This document shows positions 19,985-28,887 of a stretch of DNA of 64,000 nucleotides, in pieces. The stretch's first letter is position 1, and the number at the start of each line of letters is the position of its first letter. This DNA is from an uncultured Clostridia bacterium (GTDB lineage: Bacteria > Bacillota > Clostridia > UBA1381). The position numbers were made by a program, and so were the translations under genes. The DNA lies in assembly GCA_947591315.1 (NCBI GenBank), contig CANQDD010000010.1, positions 1 to 64,000 on the forward strand, in the 5' to 3' direction. Below the pieces are notes generated by a model. The model was given only the letters and a program-made list of their open reading frames with translations, had not been told where the DNA came from and ran no database searches.

Positions 19985-22297
19985 ATGAAAAAAATTACTG
20001 TTACGGAAAATGTCAAAGCGTCTATGGACGATTTTTACGGAATATTTTTTGAGGATTTGAACCACGCGGCTGACGGCGGTCTGTACGCGGAGAAGGTGCG
20101 TAACCGCGCGTTTGAGTTTTCTCCTGCGGACAATCCGAGGTACCAGGCTCTTACGGCGTGGAAAAAAATCGAGCAGGGCGGCGCGTCCGTCGCGGCGAAG
20201 GTGTCATGCAGCGAGCCGTATTCAAAGAAAAATCCGCACTACCTCACGCTCGAAATATCGAAGGCAGGGGAGCGCGCCGGAATTAAAAACCTCGGCTACA
20301 ACAGCGGCATCGCCGTCACGGAGGGCGAACGTTACTCGTTTTCGTGCTATGCGCGGTCGGATAAGGAATGTAAATTAAATGTGTCGATCGACGACGCGTA
20401 CGGGAATATAATCTGCTCGGATTTTATCACGGTAAGCTCCGATAAGTGGACAAAGTACACGCTCACGCTCACACCGGACAGAACCGACAAAAGCGCGTCT
20501 CTCGCGCTAACGTCGGACGAGCCGTGCAAGGTGCACATTGATTTCGTGTCGCTCATGCCGGTTGACACGTATAAGGGGCGCGAAAACGGCATGAGAAAAG
20601 ACCTCGCGGTTATGCTGGAGGAGCTTAAGCCGAGGTTTATGCGTTTCCCGGGCGGCTGCCTTGTGCATGACGGCTCGCTTAACGCCTGCGACAGAAATTC
20701 CATGTACCGCTGGAAAAACACGATAGGCGGCATAACTGAGCGCCCGTCACGGCGCAACAACTGGAAGTACAATCAGTCGCTCGGTATCGGGTACTACGAG
20801 TATTTCCTGTTCTGCGAGGACATAGGCGCGAAACCGCTGCCGGTGCTGCCGGCGGGCTACAACCCACACATGGAGCAAGCCGCGCCGCTCGATGAAATGG
20901 ACGAGTGGGTAAACGACGCGCTCGACCTGATAGAGTTTGCGAACGGCGGCACGGACACAAAATGGGGCGCAGTCCGCGCAAAGCTCGGTCACAGCGAGCC
21001 GTTTAATCTCGAATACCTCGGCATAGGCAACGAGGAGGTCGGCGCTGGCTTTTGGGAGCGGTACGACATTATCCACAAGGCGGTGCGCGAAAAGTACCCC
21101 GAAATCAAGCTCGTGAACAACTCGGGACCCTTTCCCGCCGGCGGCGAGTTTGAACGCGGCTGGGATAACGCGCGCAAAAACGGTTCTGATTTTGTGGACG
21201 AGCACTACTACACCTCACCCGAATGGCTGCTCGCGAACATTCACCGCTACGATGATTATCCCGACGGCACGAAGGTGTTCCTCGGCGAGTACGCGTCGTG
21301 GGGCAACACGTTCTACAACGCGCTTTGCGAGGCGGCGTACATGACGGCTCTCGAAAACAACGCGGACAAGGTTAAGCTCGTGTGCTACGCGCCGCTTTTT
21401 GCGAATGTGGATTACGTGGATTGGAAGCCGGTTATGATTTGGTTCGACAACAGCCGCGTGTACGGCAGCGCGAACTATTACCTGTGCAAAATGTTTATGA
21501 CGAACACCGGACGCGAGCTTACGGAAACGCGTCTTTCCGGCTTTTCCGCGCCGACCGTAAAAGGCGACAGCGCGATACGAGGCGGCATAGAGTTTGCGGC
21601 AGACGAGATAAACGGCAGGGTGTACGATATAAAAGTTACCGACCTAACAAGCGGTAAAACAGAGGAATTTGACGGCGCGGACTTTATCGGCAGCGGCGCA
21701 AAAAAGATTACGGATATAACGTCGGACAAGTACAGGATTGAGTTTAAGCTTGTGAGGACGTTCGGAAACGCCGGATTTAAGCTGTACTTCGGCAAAAAGG
21801 ACGATAAAAATTACATTCAGTGGTTCATCGGCGGCTGGGCAAACTTCGACAGCGAGGTAAACGCGGTCGTGAACGGACGCGGCTCGTGCCTGACACACGA
21901 GATGTTCTCGCTGCAGACGGGGCGCGAGTATTCGCTCTGTCTCGAGGTTGACGGACGCAGCATAACGACGTATATTGACGGCAAAAAAATAAATTCGACC
22001 GTTGACAAGCTGCCCGCGGTCGAGGAAATTTACGCGACTTCAAGCCGCGACGATAAATATATTTACGTAAAAGCCGTGAATGTGCGCGGTGAAGAGGTTA
22101 CGGCGGAGGTTACGGTGGACGGAACGGACGCGGTACGCGGCGAGGTGTCGACGCTCACCGCCGACTTGGACGCGGAAAACGGCTTCGATGAGCCGAAAAA
22201 GGTGTCGCCCGTCACGAAAAGCGTTGATTACGGTTCAAACACGTTCGAGTACACCTTCCCGCCCCACAGCGTGACCGTGTTTAAAGCGGAAAGATGA
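19985..22297 (+). CDS. Alpha-L-arabinofuranosidase, glycoside hydrolase family 51
   Basis: 770 residues from the ATG at 19985; no signal peptide, so cytoplasmic. Residues 10-35 hold the GH51 opening DDFYGIFFEDLNHAADGGLYAE. A carbohydrate-binding-like beta domain (about 60-190) precedes the catalytic barrel. The acid/base Glu lies in YLGIGNEEVG (Glu350) and the nucleophile in VFLGEYAS (Glu435). A C-terminal laminin-G-like jelly-roll (about 575-690: KLYFGKKDDKNYIQWFIGGW) is an extra beyond the minimal GH51. It probably removes arabinose from imported arabino-oligosaccharides, in line with the pectin genes at 41-48 kb. Confidence 0.93.
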   Translation: MKKITVTENVKASMDDFYGIFFEDLNHAADGGLYAEKVRNRAFEFSPADNPRYQALTAWKKIEQGGASVAAKVSCSEPYSKKNPHYLTLEISKAGERAGIKNLGYNSGIAVTEGERYSFSCYARSDKECKLNVSIDDAYGNIICSDFITVSSDKWTKYTLTLTPDRTDKSASLALTSDEPCKVHIDFVSLMPVDTYKGRENGMRKDLAVMLEELKPRFMRFPGGCLVHDGSLNACDRNSMYRWKNTIGGITERPSRRNNWKYNQSLGIGYYEYFLFCEDIGAKPLPVLPAGYNPHMEQAAPLDEMDEWVNDALDLIEFANGGTDTKWGAVRAKLGHSEPFNLEYLGIGNEEVGAGFWERYDIIHKAVREKYPEIKLVNNSGPFPAGGEFERGWDNARKNGSDFVDEHYYTSPEWLLANIHRYDDYPDGTKVFLGEYASWGNTFYNALCEAAYMTALENNADKVKLVCYAPLFANVDYVDWKPVMIWFDNSRVYGSANYYLCKMFMTNTGRELTETRLSGFSAPTVKGDSAIRGGIEFAADEINGRVYDIKVTDLTSGKTEEFDGADFIGSGAKKITDITSDKYRIEFKLVRTFGNAGFKLYFGKKDDKNYIQWFIGGWANFDSEVNAVVNGRGSCLTHEMFSLQTGREYSLCLEVDGRSITTYIDGKKINSTVDKLPAVEEIYATSSRDDKYIYVKAVNVRGEEVTAEVTVDGTDAVRGEVSTLTADLDAENGFDEPKKVSPVTKSVDYGSNTFEYTFPPHSVTVFKAER

Positions 22298-22400
22298 GAT
22301 TTATGCGGGCTGTCGAGGTGAACGACGCTTTAGCGTCGTAGGCGTGTTCGCTTGCGAACAAACGCCGTAGGGAACGCCAGCCCCTACGGTGCGCATTTTA
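22298..22400. repeat. Nested palindromes after the GH51 gene
   Basis: Part of a 328-bp gap without a gene. It contains the hairpins AACGACGCTttaGCGTCGT and GTTCGCttGCGAAC and two GTAGGG(A/G) blocks facing each other. These are REP-like units abutting the structured element at 22432-22547. Confidence 0.6.
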
Positions 22401-22425
22401 CGTAGGGGCGGTCATAGGCCGCCCG
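22401..22425 (+). repeat. REP-like palindrome (GTAGGGGCG...CGCCCG family)
   Basis: CGTAGGGGCGG-tcata-GGCCGCCCG folds as a 6-7 bp stem. The same family is seen at 22555, 32782, 60376, 60534, 60614 and 63362 with changing loops and compensating stem changes. Confidence 0.7.
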
Positions 22426-22431
22426 TTGTAT

Positions 22432-22547
22432 GCCTCCCTTGTTAAAGGGAGGGGGACCGCCGAAGGCGGTGGAGGGATTCATTGTGAAATTTGAAAAGGA
22501 ATCCCCCAGTCACGCTACGCGTGACAGCCCCCTTTGACAAGGGGGCC
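22432..22547. repeat. 116-bp four-hairpin structured repeat, class A copy 1
   Basis: Order of pairings: outer hairpin CCTCCCTTgttaAAGGGAGG; hairpin ACCGCCgaaGGCGGT; a long-range stem GGGATTC with GAATCCC around an AT-rich spacer; hairpin TCACGCtacGCGTGA; outer hairpin CCCCCTTtgacAAGGGGG. The two outer hairpins also form terminal inverted repeats. It has the same length and about 85 percent of the bases of the copy at 32663-32778. No coding capacity. Confidence 0.85.
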
Positions 22548-22554
22548 TCACGGC

Positions 22555-22578
22555 GGGCGAACATGGTTCGCCCCTACG
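22555..22578 (-). repeat. REP-like palindrome, inverted orientation
   Basis: GGGCGAACatgGTTCGCCC followed by CTACG, i.e. the reverse orientation of the GTAGGGGCG unit at 22401. The two bracket the 116-bp element like inverted ends. Confidence 0.7.
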
Positions 22579-22626
22579 AATGTTCCTTTTCCGAGGGGGT
22601 CATATCCATGCCATGCATGGTTTTTT

Positions 22627-22917
22627 TTATTTCATCGAATTTATAAAATCTGCTAAATTTTGCTGCTGTGCCGCGGTGAGCGACGCGAGCGCCGACATAA
22701 GAAACGGACTTATCACCGCCTCACGGTCAACGAAAAACTCACCGAGCGTAATACCGAGCGCGTCGCAAAAATACGAGAGCGTCTCGACCGTTGGATTTTT
22801 ATTCCCAAGCTCCACGTCGCGCAGATAGCTCTGCGAAATTCCCGCCATATTCGCGAGCCTGTTCACCGTAAGCCCCTTTGCCTCGCGAAGCTCCTTTATT
22901 CTCTGTCCCACTTCCAT
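22627..22917 (-). CDS. XRE-family helix-turn-helix regulator
   Basis: 96 residues. Residues 5-62 are a Cro/CI-type HTH (IKELREAKGLTVNRLANMAGISQSYLRDVELGNKNPTVETLSYFCDALGITLGEFF pattern), followed by a 30-residue tail that may dimerise. It is divergent from the membrane protein gene at 23058. A perfect TTGACA-17-TATAAT promoter for that gene lies in the shared gap, so local repression of that promoter is the simplest reading (inference). Confidence 0.88.
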   Translation of the reverse strand: MEVGQRIKELREAKGLTVNRLANMAGISQSYLRDVELGNKNPTVETLSYFCDALGITLGEFFVDREAVISPFLMSALASLTAAQQQNLADFINSMK

Positions 22918-22995
22918 AACAACGGCACCCCTTTATTTCATCAATTTTCACCTATATTTTAACATCAATAGTATAAAAACCTTATATCTAAAGAG

Positions 22996-23024
22996 TTGAC
23001 ATATTATATTTATAGATATATAAT
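22996..23024 (+). promoter_or_regulatory. Full-consensus promoter of the 23058 membrane protein gene
   Basis: TTGACA at 22996-23001 and TATAAT at 23019-23024, 17 bp apart, both perfect consensus. The spacer is the AT-rich run with TATATTTATAGATATA symmetry. A promoter this strong for a membrane protein next to an XRE gene implies repression. Confidence 0.8.
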
Positions 23025-23057
23025 GTTATTACTATGACGATATGGGGTGGAATATTC

Positions 23058-24659
23058 ATGAAAGAAAGAAACGCGAAAATTTTTGCGATATTTTTAACCG
23101 TTTCGGCTGTGCTTCTTCTGACGCGCTTTGCCGCGGGACTTGTGTACAAGCCGGTAATGGACGACTGGTTCCTCTACGGCGACCTGTACGGCGACGTGAT
23201 AAACGACTTCGCGCTGCCGAACGCAAAATTTACGATACGCCCACTCGCCGGAATTCTGGACATATTCCTTGCCGCGCCGCTTTTTGATCACTTGTGGATC
23301 GTGGAGCTTATTATGACGCTGCTCCTTACGGCGGGCGCAGCGATTTTTTATGACCTTCTTGCGGATAACGGCTTCGCGCCGAGCGGACTGTTCCTTATAT
23401 CGCTTTGTCTCGTGCCGATGAATATGGAGGCGACCTACTGGCTCGCCGCGTCCTTGCGCATATCGTGCGCGCTGTTCTTTACCGCGCTGACGCTGCGGCT
23501 GCTGCATAATTATCTCGAAAGTGATAAAAAAATATACGCCGTACTGTACGCCGTATCGGGATTTTTCGCCGTGAGCTTTTACGAGCCCGCGATTGTGATT
23601 TACGTAATGCTTTTCGCGTACCTTCTGTACCGCAAACGCGACAGGAAATACACATACCTCATATTTGTAATCGCCACGCACCTTACATATATCGCGCTCT
23701 ACTACATACTTAACGGCGGCAGCGGCGAGTTTGCCGTGCGCGGACATCTGTTTACGTCAAACTTCTTCGTCCACGCCGGTGAGGTTACGGACATGACGGC
23801 GCGCGTACTCTTTTTATACAATTTCCGCGCGTTTGCGCGCGGCTTAAAATGCGGCGTGGAGTTTATCTTGTCGCGCGGACTGTACGTCCGTACCGCCGCG
23901 CTGCTTGTTTTATCGGTATTCCTCGGCATACTTGTGCGGCACGAAGGAAAAGACCGCCGTTTCAGCGTGAAACGGCTTTTAATATCGCTCGCGCTGACCG
24001 TCGGCGGAGTGGCGGTCTTTTACGTGATAGGCGATTTGTATATAGCCATACGCTTTGTGTACTTCTCGTTTATCGGCATCGGTCTTGCCGCGTGTGAGTT
24101 TGCGCTTCTTACGCCGCAAAAAATACAGCCCGCGCTGCGCACCGCCGTTACAGCCGCGCTGACTTTCGTTTTCGCGGTGTCGGGCATGGGTATCACGAGC
24201 CAGTACATCAAAACGTCGGAGGAGGACGTGCGAATCGTGCATGAAATTTTAGCCTTAGATGCGGAAAATTTTGCCGTTAACCCCGACCGCAACACATACC
24301 TTCTCGGCGCGAAGCCGTACTATGATGATGTTAAAAGCGTCGGCTGGCTCGAAAGCATACGCGGCGCGTGCAGCGGCTACGCCGATCTTACGGGCTGTAT
24401 GCGTCATATGACGGGCGTGACGAATACGAACAATTTAACGCCCGTGCCGGACTGCGGCGTTATAAAGATGAATTATTACATTGAAAATTCGGCTATATGC
24501 CGCTTCTTCGCGCTCGACGAAAACACACGCGTAATAAACGTGAGCGTGAACGAAACTGACGGCGGCTATGAAGTCACGGAAGAAGGCGGCGAAATGTACG
24601 GCATGATTACCGCCGACAAAGATGGCGTATACAGATTTTACCGAAATAAAATAGGTTAA
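23058..24659 (+). CDS. Polytopic membrane protein, GT-C glycosyltransferase-like topology, function unknown
   Basis: 533 residues from the ATG at 23058 (GGTGG seven bases upstream). About ten to twelve hydrophobic helices fill residues 8-390. An acidic DDWFLYGDLYGD loop after helix 1 recalls the catalytic Asp loop of GT-C enzymes. The last 130 residues form a soluble domain (VRIVHEILALDAENFAVNPDRNTYLLGAKPYYDDVK region). I cannot assign a family. It is the cargo next to a divergent XRE regulator. Confidence 0.65.
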   Translation: MKERNAKIFAIFLTVSAVLLLTRFAAGLVYKPVMDDWFLYGDLYGDVINDFALPNAKFTIRPLAGILDIFLAAPLFDHLWIVELIMTLLLTAGAAIFYDLLADNGFAPSGLFLISLCLVPMNMEATYWLAASLRISCALFFTALTLRLLHNYLESDKKIYAVLYAVSGFFAVSFYEPAIVIYVMLFAYLLYRKRDRKYTYLIFVIATHLTYIALYYILNGGSGEFAVRGHLFTSNFFVHAGEVTDMTARVLFLYNFRAFARGLKCGVEFILSRGLYVRTAALLVLSVFLGILVRHEGKDRRFSVKRLLISLALTVGGVAVFYVIGDLYIAIRFVYFSFIGIGLAACEFALLTPQKIQPALRTAVTAALTFVFAVSGMGITSQYIKTSEEDVRIVHEILALDAENFAVNPDRNTYLLGAKPYYDDVKSVGWLESIRGACSGYADLTGCMRHMTGVTNTNNLTPVPDCGVIKMNYYIENSAICRFFALDENTRVINVSVNETDGGYEVTEEGGEMYGMITADKDGVYRFYRNKIG

Positions 24660-24692
24660 AATTGACTTAATTTCCTTACCAAACATTGTTCG

Positions 24693-24721
24693 TTTACAAA
24701 ACCAAAAAACTGTCGTATAAT
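24693..24721 (+). promoter_or_regulatory. Promoter of the CAP-domain gene
   Basis: TTTACA at 24693-24698 and TATAAT at 24716-24721 with a 17-bp spacer, 45 bp upstream of the ATG at 24767. Confidence 0.7.
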
Positions 24722-24766
24722 CAAAATGTAGCAATGCTGACAAAGCAAAAGAAGGGAAGGAATTTT

Positions 24767-25582
24767 ATGAAAAAAATGACATTGTTACTGACATTGACGG
24801 TTACTCTTACGGCTGCCTCGGCAGTGCCCGTTCAGGCGCGCACCGTTTCGGCGTCGTGCATGCTTAAATCGCTGATGTCAAACACGGCACAAACGACAAA
24901 ATGCGGTAAGGAAACCGTTATAAAGGATATACTTAAAAGGTACGGCATAGATTTGGACAAATACAACATACCGTCCTCTTGCCCAAGCTCGAAACCGGCG
25001 GCAACGCCTGCTCCCGCGCCGCAGCCTACGGCAAAGCCGACTGCTGCTCCGACGGCTAAACCGACCGCGACGGCTGTTCCGACGGCAAGACCGACTGTTC
25101 AACCTACGGTTAAGCCTACCGCAACACCCGCTCCCACGGCAAAGCCCACGGCTCAACCGACGGCAAAGCCCACGACCGCACCGAATATTTCATCGGAGAG
25201 CGCGATGGAGGACGAGGTGCTCCGCCTTGTGAATGAGGAACGCACGTCGCGCGGACTTAACGCGTTAAAGCGCGCGTCCGACCTTGACGCGCTCGCGAGA
25301 GCGCACAGCGCGGACATGATAAACCGCCACTTCTTCGACCACACTAACCCCGACGGTCAGTCGCCGTTCGACAGAATGAGAGCGGCGGGCATAAGCTACC
25401 GCGCGGCGGCGGAAAACATCGCGTCGGGACAGCGCAGCGCGGCCGCCGTAATGGACGCGTGGATGAACTCGTCCGGTCACAGGAAGAACATACTTAACGC
25501 CTCATACACCGAAATCGGTATCGGCGCGGTAAAGAGCAGCGGCGGCACAATATACTGGACACAGGAATTTGTAAAGAGATAA
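24767..25582 (+). CDS. Secreted CAP/SCP-domain protein (YkwD-like)
   Basis: 271 residues from the ATG at 24767, with GAAGGGAAGG 6 bp upstream. An N-terminal signal peptide (KKMTLLLTLTVTLTAASAVPVQA) is followed by a short conserved segment. A 65-residue low-complexity linker of PTAKPTA/PTVQPT repeats comes next. The CAP domain (about 145-271) has EDEVLRLVNEERTSRGL, LARAHSADMINRHFFDHTNPDGQSPFDRM and AENIASGQRSA blocks. Bacterial CAP proteins are extracellular; their activity is generally not known. The transcript ends at a strong bidirectional terminator. Confidence 0.92.
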   Translation: MKKMTLLLTLTVTLTAASAVPVQARTVSASCMLKSLMSNTAQTTKCGKETVIKDILKRYGIDLDKYNIPSSCPSSKPAATPAPAPQPTAKPTAAPTAKPTATAVPTARPTVQPTVKPTATPAPTAKPTAQPTAKPTTAPNISSESAMEDEVLRLVNEERTSRGLNALKRASDLDALARAHSADMINRHFFDHTNPDGQSPFDRMRAAGISYRAAAENIASGQRSAAAVMDAWMNSSGHRKNILNASYTEIGIGAVKSSGGTIYWTQEFVKR

Positions 25583-25600
25583 TTTGCGTACATATCCCAT

Positions 25601-25629
25601 AAAACGACACGGCATAGCCGTGTCGTTTT
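25601..25629. terminator. Bidirectional terminator, CAP gene / XRE gene
   Basis: AAAACGACACGGC-ata-GCCGTGTCGTTTT is a perfect 13-bp stem, with AATTTT after it on the plus strand and T-runs on the minus strand. Convergent genes end at 25582 and 25628. Confidence 0.9.
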
Positions 25630-25870
25630 AATTTTCAAAGTATAAAAGTTTATATGCGGGTATATCAAGTGCTTCCGCAATTCTAAACAGGGTATCGAGC
25701 GAGATTGCTTTATAAATATTGGGAGCCTCGATTTGTCCGATAAAAGAAACACCGCAATTTAATTTTTCTGCAAGCTGAGCCTGCGTCAAAGCCTTTAATT
25801 TTCTGTAATATGCTATCTTCAGTCCTATTTTGATATAATCATCTTTGAAATTTTTATTCACTTTTATCAC
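25628..25870 (-). CDS. Small XRE-family helix-turn-helix regulator
   Basis: 80 residues forming little more than a Cro/CI HTH: IGLKIAYYRKLKALTQAQLAEKLNCGVSFIGQIEAP, with AISLDTLFRIAEALDIPAYKLL as the C-terminal helices. Its codons are AT-richer than those of the surrounding genes, as in the divergent gene at 25976. The two probably arrived together and form a regulator-cargo pair. Confidence 0.88.
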   Translation of the reverse strand: MIKVNKNFKDDYIKIGLKIAYYRKLKALTQAQLAEKLNCGVSFIGQIEAPNIYKAISLDTLFRIAEALDIPAYKLLYFEN

Positions 25871-25889
25871 CTAATATTATTTTACACTA

Positions 25890-25918
25890 TTGACAAAATT
25901 ACATAAATATAATATTAT
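25890..25918 (+). promoter_or_regulatory. Promoter and dyad-rich operator region of the stalk-domain gene
   Basis: TTGACA at 25890-25895 and TATTAT at 25913-25918, spacing 17. Between 25918 and 25955 there is an imperfect dyad TATAATTATT...AATAATTATA suited to binding by the divergent XRE protein. Confidence 0.55.
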
Positions 25919-25975
25919 TACTATAATTATTACTATATAAATAATAATTATATCAATTAAACGGAGGTTTTTTTT

Positions 25976-27283
25976 ATGAAACGCAAATTTTTAAGTGCAG
26001 TAATTACATTGTCAATGGTTATATCGCTTATAACCGTGTTGCCTGTTTTTGCAGAAAATGATATAAATGTAAAGCTTGACGGGGAAACAATATCCTTTGA
26101 TGTGCCGCCGCAGATTATTAACGAAAGAACAATGGTTCCGCTTCGCGCAGTTTTTGAAGCACTTGGTGCAACCGTTGATTGGAACCAAGACACGAGAACA
26201 GTTATATCGGAAAAAGATGGTATCAAGATTAGTCTTACCATTGACAGCTCTGTAATGTATGTAAACGATAGGACGGTGAGCCTTGATTCGCCTGCTTGTG
26301 TTATAGATAATAGGACGCTTGTACCTATAAGAGCAATTTCCGAAGCCTATAACGCAACGGTTGACTGGGATAATAATACTCGGACGGTAAATATTACATC
26401 GTCAAATACCGCGCCCGTTCCCGAACCGACGCCGACTTCCCCCGCGCCCTCGGTAAATACGGAAGATACGCAAAATTACTCCTCATCCACGGTACAATTT
26501 AATGAATATTCATTTTATCCCACAAGAACAGTTGATATTGAATGTACAAATATTATAAGAGGCTCAAAGGCGAACAGTATTATTGAATCGGAAAACCGAT
26601 TTAATGATAAACCGTCCGCTGGACAGGAATGGGTCATAATGGAATTTGACGTTAAGTATATATCATCAACGGGCGGTGATAATGATACGCTAAAGGGTTC
26701 CGATATAATCTATATGGATACTTTTTTTACATCCACAAAAAGTTCTTTGGTTGTGCATAGCTTGGCGACTTTGGGAAGTCGCTACGGCGGAAACGGAGTT
26801 TTTGATGTAGAACTGTATCCGGGCGGTTCGGGTAAGGTTGTTATAGGACTCCTCATTGATTCTTATGCGGGTGATATCCTGTTAAAAGTGCCTAAAGATG
26901 CAGGAAAGGATATTACATGGATTAACATAGGAAATTCAGACAATGCTTCGTCCGAAAACGTATCATCAAGACCGCAGTCATCAAATGCTAAGTGCTATTC
27001 TGGAACGGACATTCCGACCTATACGGATGTTACGGGAATAGACCTTTTAAGAACAACAACCTTGGAGGGTGGCGGTATTGTCTATATCTACAGTTATACA
27101 GATGCCGATGCGGTAAGTTCTTACTGGGACAAGCTGGACTCGCTCGGTTGGGTTGTAATGGAAGGAGATGATACATCAACCAATCATGTATTTGAAACCT
27201 CATTCTATAAAAACGGCGATTTTATAATTGTAGATGTAATGCTAAGACTTAATGAAGTTTGGATAGCGCCTCACGTCGAATAG
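25976..27283 (+). CDS. Secreted protein with copper-amine-oxidase N-terminal (stalk) domain
   Basis: 435 residues. Signal peptide (residues 1-28, ITLSMVISLITVLPVFA). Two tandem copper-amine-oxidase-N-like stalk units occupy about 30-140, with the paired phrases INERTMVPLRAVFEALGATVDW and DNRTLVPIRAISEAYNATVDW. After a Pro/Ser/Thr linker comes a beta-rich domain (about 165-320) of the kind found in exported lipoproteins, then a Ser-rich linker and a C-terminal alpha/beta domain (ADAVSSYWDKLDSLGWVVMEG). No catalytic residues are recognised. GGAGG lies 7 bp before the ATG. Base composition is AT-richer than core genes, suggesting transfer. Confidence 0.85.
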   Translation: MKRKFLSAVITLSMVISLITVLPVFAENDINVKLDGETISFDVPPQIINERTMVPLRAVFEALGATVDWNQDTRTVISEKDGIKISLTIDSSVMYVNDRTVSLDSPACVIDNRTLVPIRAISEAYNATVDWDNNTRTVNITSSNTAPVPEPTPTSPAPSVNTEDTQNYSSSTVQFNEYSFYPTRTVDIECTNIIRGSKANSIIESENRFNDKPSAGQEWVIMEFDVKYISSTGGDNDTLKGSDIIYMDTFFTSTKSSLVVHSLATLGSRYGGNGVFDVELYPGGSGKVVIGLLIDSYAGDILLKVPKDAGKDITWINIGNSDNASSENVSSRPQSSNAKCYSGTDIPTYTDVTGIDLLRTTTLEGGGIVYIYSYTDADAVSSYWDKLDSLGWVVMEGDDTSTNHVFETSFYKNGDFIIVDVMLRLNEVWIAPHVE

Positions 27284-27356
27284 TCAAATAAAGGAATAGG
27301 ACGATTTTCATTGTTCCCTTCCTTTATAAAAACTTCCCATAACGCAAAAATCGACC

Positions 27357-27385
27357 TTGTTTTTACACGCAAACAATGGTATAAT
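27357..27385 (+). promoter_or_regulatory. Promoter of the PurF-like gene
   Basis: TTGTTT at 27357-27362 and TATAAT at 27380-27385, spacing 17, 38 bp upstream of the ATG at 27424. Confidence 0.65.
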
Positions 27386-27423
27386 AAGGAAAAGCAACAC
27401 CACAGACAGCAATGGAGGTATTT

Positions 27424-28842
27424 ATGGGAGGAATATTCGGCGTAATTGCCAAGAAAAACTGTGTGTACGATTTGTTTTTCGGTATTGACTACCACTCGCA
27501 TCTCGGCACGAAAAGGGGCGGCATGGCTGTGTACGGCAAGGACGGCTTTAACCGCGCGATACACAACATAGAAAACTCGCCCTTCCGCACAAAGTTTGAA
27601 AACGACGTAAACGAAATGGAGGGCACTTCCGGCATCGGCTGTATATCGGACAACGAGCCGCAGCCGCTTATCGTGCGCTCGCACCTCGGCAGCTTCGCGC
27701 TGACGACCGTCGGACTTATCTCAAACACCGATGAGCTTGTTGAAATGGCGTATAATAAAGGCAATCCGCACTTTCTGGAAATGAGCGGCGGTAACATCAA
27801 CCAGACGGAGCTTGTCGCCGCTATAATCAATCAGGAAAGCACGCTTATCGACGGCATAAAGCACGCCCAGAATGTGATAAAAGGCTCGATGAGTATGCTC
27901 ATTTTAACGCCCGACGGAATATACGCCGCGCGCGACCGCCTCGGCAGAACGCCTATAATTATCGGTCACAAGGACGGCGCGTTCTGTGCGTCATTCGAGA
28001 GCTTCGCGTACTTAAACCTCGGCTACAGCGACTACAAAAACCTCGGACCGGGCGAGATCGTGTTTATCACCGCCGACGGCGTGGAAACGGTGTCGCCGCC
28101 GGGGGACGAAATGAAGATATGCACGTTTTTGTGGATTTACTACGGCTACCCGACCTCGTGCTATGAGGGCATAAATGTTGAAAATATGCGTTACCGCTGC
28201 GGCGAAATGCTCGCGCGGCGCGACATGAACGAGGGTAATATAAAACCCGACATGGTAGCAGGCGTGCCGGATTCGGGTATCGCCCACGCTATAGGCTACG
28301 CGAACGAGTCGGGTATACCGTTTGCGCGTCCGTTTATAAAGTATACACCGACATGGCCGCGCTCGTTTATGCCGCCCAACCAGGCGGAGCGCGACATGAT
28401 AGCGAGAATGAAGCTTATACCCGTGCAGGATCTTATACATGGCAAGAGCCTGCTGCTCATAGACGATTCAATAGTAAGGGGAACGCAGCTTCGCGAAACG
28501 ACTGAATTTCTGTACGAGAGCGGCGCGAACGAGGTACATATACGTCCGGCGTGCCCGCCGATAATGTTCGGCTGCAAATATCTGAACTTTTCGCGTTCCA
28601 CGTCGGAGCTTGACCTTATCGCGAGACGCGTTATAAGAGCGCGCGAGGGTGACGACGTGAGCGACGCTCTTCTCTCCGACTACGCCGATCCCGACAGCAC
28701 GAATTACAAGGAAATGATTGACGAAATCTGCGCCGAACGTAACTTCACCTCACTGCGCTACCACCGCCTTGACGACATGATAGAGTCCGTCGGTCTGCCC
28801 GAATGCAAGCTCTGCACATATTGCTGGAACGGCAAGGAATAA
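27424..28842 (+). CDS. Amidophosphoribosyltransferase paralogue without N-terminal catalytic Cys
   Basis: 472 residues from the ATG at 27424 (GGAGG 5 bp upstream). Layout is that of PurF: an Ntn-type glutaminase domain (1-240) and a phosphoribosyltransferase domain with an intact PRPP loop LLLIDDSIVRGTQLRET (about 342-357). However, the protein starts MGGIFGV where PurF has MCGIFG, so the nucleophile Cys is replaced by Gly; the first Cys is residue 13. The C-terminus has a Cys cluster, CKLCTYC. Relatives with an MGGFFG start exist in Clostridia and Bacteroidetes (memory). It may use ammonia, or be regulatory. It precedes the purO/purH/purD genes. Confidence 0.88.
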   Translation: MGGIFGVIAKKNCVYDLFFGIDYHSHLGTKRGGMAVYGKDGFNRAIHNIENSPFRTKFENDVNEMEGTSGIGCISDNEPQPLIVRSHLGSFALTTVGLISNTDELVEMAYNKGNPHFLEMSGGNINQTELVAAIINQESTLIDGIKHAQNVIKGSMSMLILTPDGIYAARDRLGRTPIIIGHKDGAFCASFESFAYLNLGYSDYKNLGPGEIVFITADGVETVSPPGDEMKICTFLWIYYGYPTSCYEGINVENMRYRCGEMLARRDMNEGNIKPDMVAGVPDSGIAHAIGYANESGIPFARPFIKYTPTWPRSFMPPNQAERDMIARMKLIPVQDLIHGKSLLLIDDSIVRGTQLRETTEFLYESGANEVHIRPACPPIMFGCKYLNFSRSTSELDLIARRVIRAREGDDVSDALLSDYADPDSTNYKEMIDEICAERNFTSLRYHRLDDMIESVGLPECKLCTYCWNGKE

Positions 28843-28851
28843 AATTATATT

Positions 28852-28880
28852 AAAACGGTCTCCTTTGCGGGACCGTTTTT
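28852..28880. terminator. Terminator after the PurF-like gene
   Basis: AAAACGGTC-tcctttgcgg-GACCGTTTTT with a run of T immediately after; it lies between the convergent PurF-like and XRE genes. Confidence 0.85.
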
Positions 28881-28887
28881 TATCGTG

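Noticed and set aside
22298-22626. Hidden small gene in the repeat-filled gap after the GH51 gene
   Set aside because: Possible frames are short, lack ribosome sites and are made of palindromes.
25005-25190. Tandem DNA repeat in the CAP-domain gene
   Set aside because: The repetition is of Pro/Thr/Lys/Ala codons in a linker; DNA units are not exact and the protein linker explains it.
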